Source: an uncultured bacterium | GTDB taxonomy: Bacteria > Verrucomicrobiota > Kiritimatiellia > RFP12 > UBA1067 | DNA: 40,328 nt | Assembly (NCBI GenBank): GCA_902779865.1 | Contig: CACZDG010000013.1 | Coordinates: 462-40,789, forward strand | Direction: 5' to 3' | Part shown: in pieces, positions 39,390-40,328 of the stretch | Layout: the number at the start of each line of letters is the position of its first letter | Numbering within the stretch: position 1 is the stretch's first letter | Position numbers and translations under genes: made by a program | Notes under the pieces: generated by a model | Told to the model about the DNA's origin: nothing | The model's database searches: none | What the model saw: only the letters and a program-made list of their open reading frames with translations

Positions 39390-39416
39390 CACAAAGAACG
39401 CAAAGATCGCAAAGGT
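39390..39416 (+). repeat. 9-base tandem repeat in the intergenic region
   Basis: Three 9-mers, CACAAAGAA, CGCAAAGAT, CGCAAAGGT, the same family as at 19771-19797. It lies just downstream of the 3' end of the truncated DUF3800 gene. Confidence 0.75.
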
Positions 39417-39427
39417 GGGATAGGGTT

Positions 39428-39862
39428 TCAGATTTCCTTACGCTTGATGTATTTATTGTGCCATCGGGGCAAGACAACCGTTTCAACGGTTTCGGTTATT
39501 CCTGTTTTGATCAAGGCGATGAACTGTTCTTCCGACGCCACGAATTTCTTGTCGATGCAGATACATCTGTATCTGAAACTAGCCTTTCGGGCAAAGGCCA
39601 TCATCATCGAGAATATCCGGTAGCGCAGTTCCCAGTTCATATATTCGTATCCGTCCTCATGGCGGATAATGGGTCCGGCGTGAAAGCAAAGGTTGGTGAA
39701 ACCAATCCTGTCGAGATCGGAGTCGAATTTCTTGACAAGCGGTTCGATAGATTCTGACTGATCATGGAACAACATGCAAAGCAAGAAGAAGCGAGAAGAA
39801 TCTTTCATGCTAGAAAGGTTCCCCGATTCATCCACGAAAATGCTGACACACTGTTCCTTCAT
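39428..39862 (-). pseudogene. Truncated DUF3800 gene
   Basis: 144 residues on the - strand from MKEQCVSIFVDESG. FVDESGNL is the DUF3800 N-terminal motif, then FFLLCMLFHDQSE, HAGPIIRHEDGYEYM and RYRCICIDKKF. DUF3800 proteins usually go on for about 80-100 more residues, with YYDNGQ and a C-terminal DYxLFQVADL block. Here the frame stops after HNKYIKRKEI, 12 bases before the 9-mer repeat, so the C-terminal half is missing. DUF3800 proteins have an RNase H-like fold and often accompany mobile DNA. A TTG at 39901 would add 13 residues; the ATG at 39862 better fits the conserved start. Confidence 0.75.
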
Positions 39863-40034
39863 ATTGAAAAGACATGAGCGACAGGTCTCCCCGTCGCTCA
39901 AGGCGAAGAACTTTCTCCGCGTCTCGGTGACCCCGGCAATATGCCTTCGTCGAGAATTAGTGTATCAAATCTTGGGCGATGGCGCAAGGGTGTGGCGCGA
40001 AAAAGGTTCTTGGGTGCCGCCGGCGCTTTGGGAA
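39863..40034. other. Gene-free stretch upstream of the DUF3800 remnant
   Basis: No convincing gene, promoter or RNA is seen. It probably holds the former upstream region of the DUF3800 gene. The stretch from 40298 to the window end is AT-rich and shows no gene either. Confidence 0.4.
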
Positions 40035-40258
40035 TTGGAAACAACCATAACAACTTTCAATAACAACATTATCCTGCGGGCGCACCTTGAACATTCAGAA
40101 TCGTGACAGTTTGAGGATCGGCAAATGTGTACGGGCGAGTAGATGCGCCTGTCGCGAAGCGATCAGGTTGGGTGAGCGCGAAGCGCGAACTGCGAAGCAG
40201 CCGCAAGGCCCCGCGCCCGTGCGCCAAATGCAAGTTGTTTCTAACAAGTTGTTTCCAA
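40035..40258. repeat. TIR element copy 2 with stable mini-hairpins
   Basis: Same ends as copy 1 (TTGGAAACAACC... to ...TTGTTTCCAA) with a diverged, longer middle. CAGTTTG, GGCAAATG and related words are shared with copy 1. Three GCGAAGC hairpins, TCGCGAAGCGA (40152-40162), GCGCGAAGCGC (40176-40186) and CTGCGAAGCAG (40190-40200), and GCCGCAAGGC (40200-40209) follow one another. No gene. A structured RNA or DNA element is possible. Confidence 0.72.
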
Positions 40259-40328
40259 TCATCAGAAGGCTCGGCGGTGAATGACGCAGATGCGCCCCTT
40301 TGATAAATTTCCTTAAAATTATGGTTGC

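Larger units (their letters stand above)
39129..40297. mobile_element. Candidate element bounded by 22-bp imperfect inverted repeats
   Basis: 39129-39150 and 40276-40297 are inverted copies of each other, 19 of 22 bases matching, sharing GGGCGCATCT at the outer end. Between them (1.17 kb) lie two TTGGAAACAAC-type elements, a tandem repeat and a broken DUF3800 gene. No transposase is present. Whether this is one mobile unit, or two neighbouring repeats that happen to be inverted, cannot be decided here. Confidence 0.45.

Noticed and set aside
40298-40328. Promoter for a gene beyond the window
   Set aside because: AT-rich with TTGAT and TTAAAAT-like words, but too little sequence to judge.

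Overview
The window reads as chromosome of a high-GC member of the PVC superphylum, most likely Kiritimatiellota/Verrucomicrobiota from an anaerobic, gut-like habitat (inference). The strongest pointer is a five-gene block in the same order as the Akkermansia muciniphila Amuc_1102-1101-1100-1099-1098 pilus/secretin locus. An acetate-forming ackA-pta pair, very large secreted proteins with thrombospondin-type-3 calcium motifs, YdjY-like and GT-C/TPR proteins, and housekeeping genes carrying small dispersed repeats fit the same picture. All intact genes lie on the + strand; the only gene on the - strand is a broken DUF3800 remnant.

Layout: (1) 2-5419, the 3' part of a giant secreted repeat protein. 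(2) 5454-8702, ackA, pta and a KpsF/KdsD sugar-phosphate isomerase, tightly packed. (3) 8738-16900, the pilus-type assembly block: small exported protein, PilM-PilN fusion, Amuc_1100-like protein, Amuc_1099-like protein with a Cys4 cluster and calcium motifs, and a Pro/Ala-rich secretin with its own promoter. (4) 16907-21232, coaE, rho (out-of-frame overlap of 77 bases) and a GT-C/TPR membrane protein. (5) 21244-30993, uvrA, purL, xseB, a GHKL ATPase and an RNase Y-like protein. (6) 31016-38211, an exported protein of unknown function, valS, a class I/II aminotransferase and an exported YdjY-like protein. (7) 38204-39121, a compact DUF3791-DUF3990-DUF3791 cassette that looks like a toxin-antitoxin-type module with an ADP-ribosyltransferase-like centre. 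(8) 39122-40328, a repeat-rich accessory stretch with two copies of a TIR-bearing element around a truncated DUF3800 gene, enclosed by an outer 22-bp imperfect inverted repeat.

The most unusual feature is distributed. Essential or conserved genes (coaE, purL, uvrA, valS) and two membrane/exported proteins carry short repeats inside their reading frames without frame loss. Some are perfect or near-perfect palindromes: 23-bp arms in purL, and two valS copies with a compensatory base change in the stem. Others are degenerate 7-, 8- or 9-base tandem repeats. Each adds a short peptide at what looks like a linker or loop. At least five repeat families occur, one of them also outside genes. They resemble Rickettsia palindromic elements and cyanobacterial heptanucleotide STRRs in behaviour, but I do not recognise them as a described set in this lineage.
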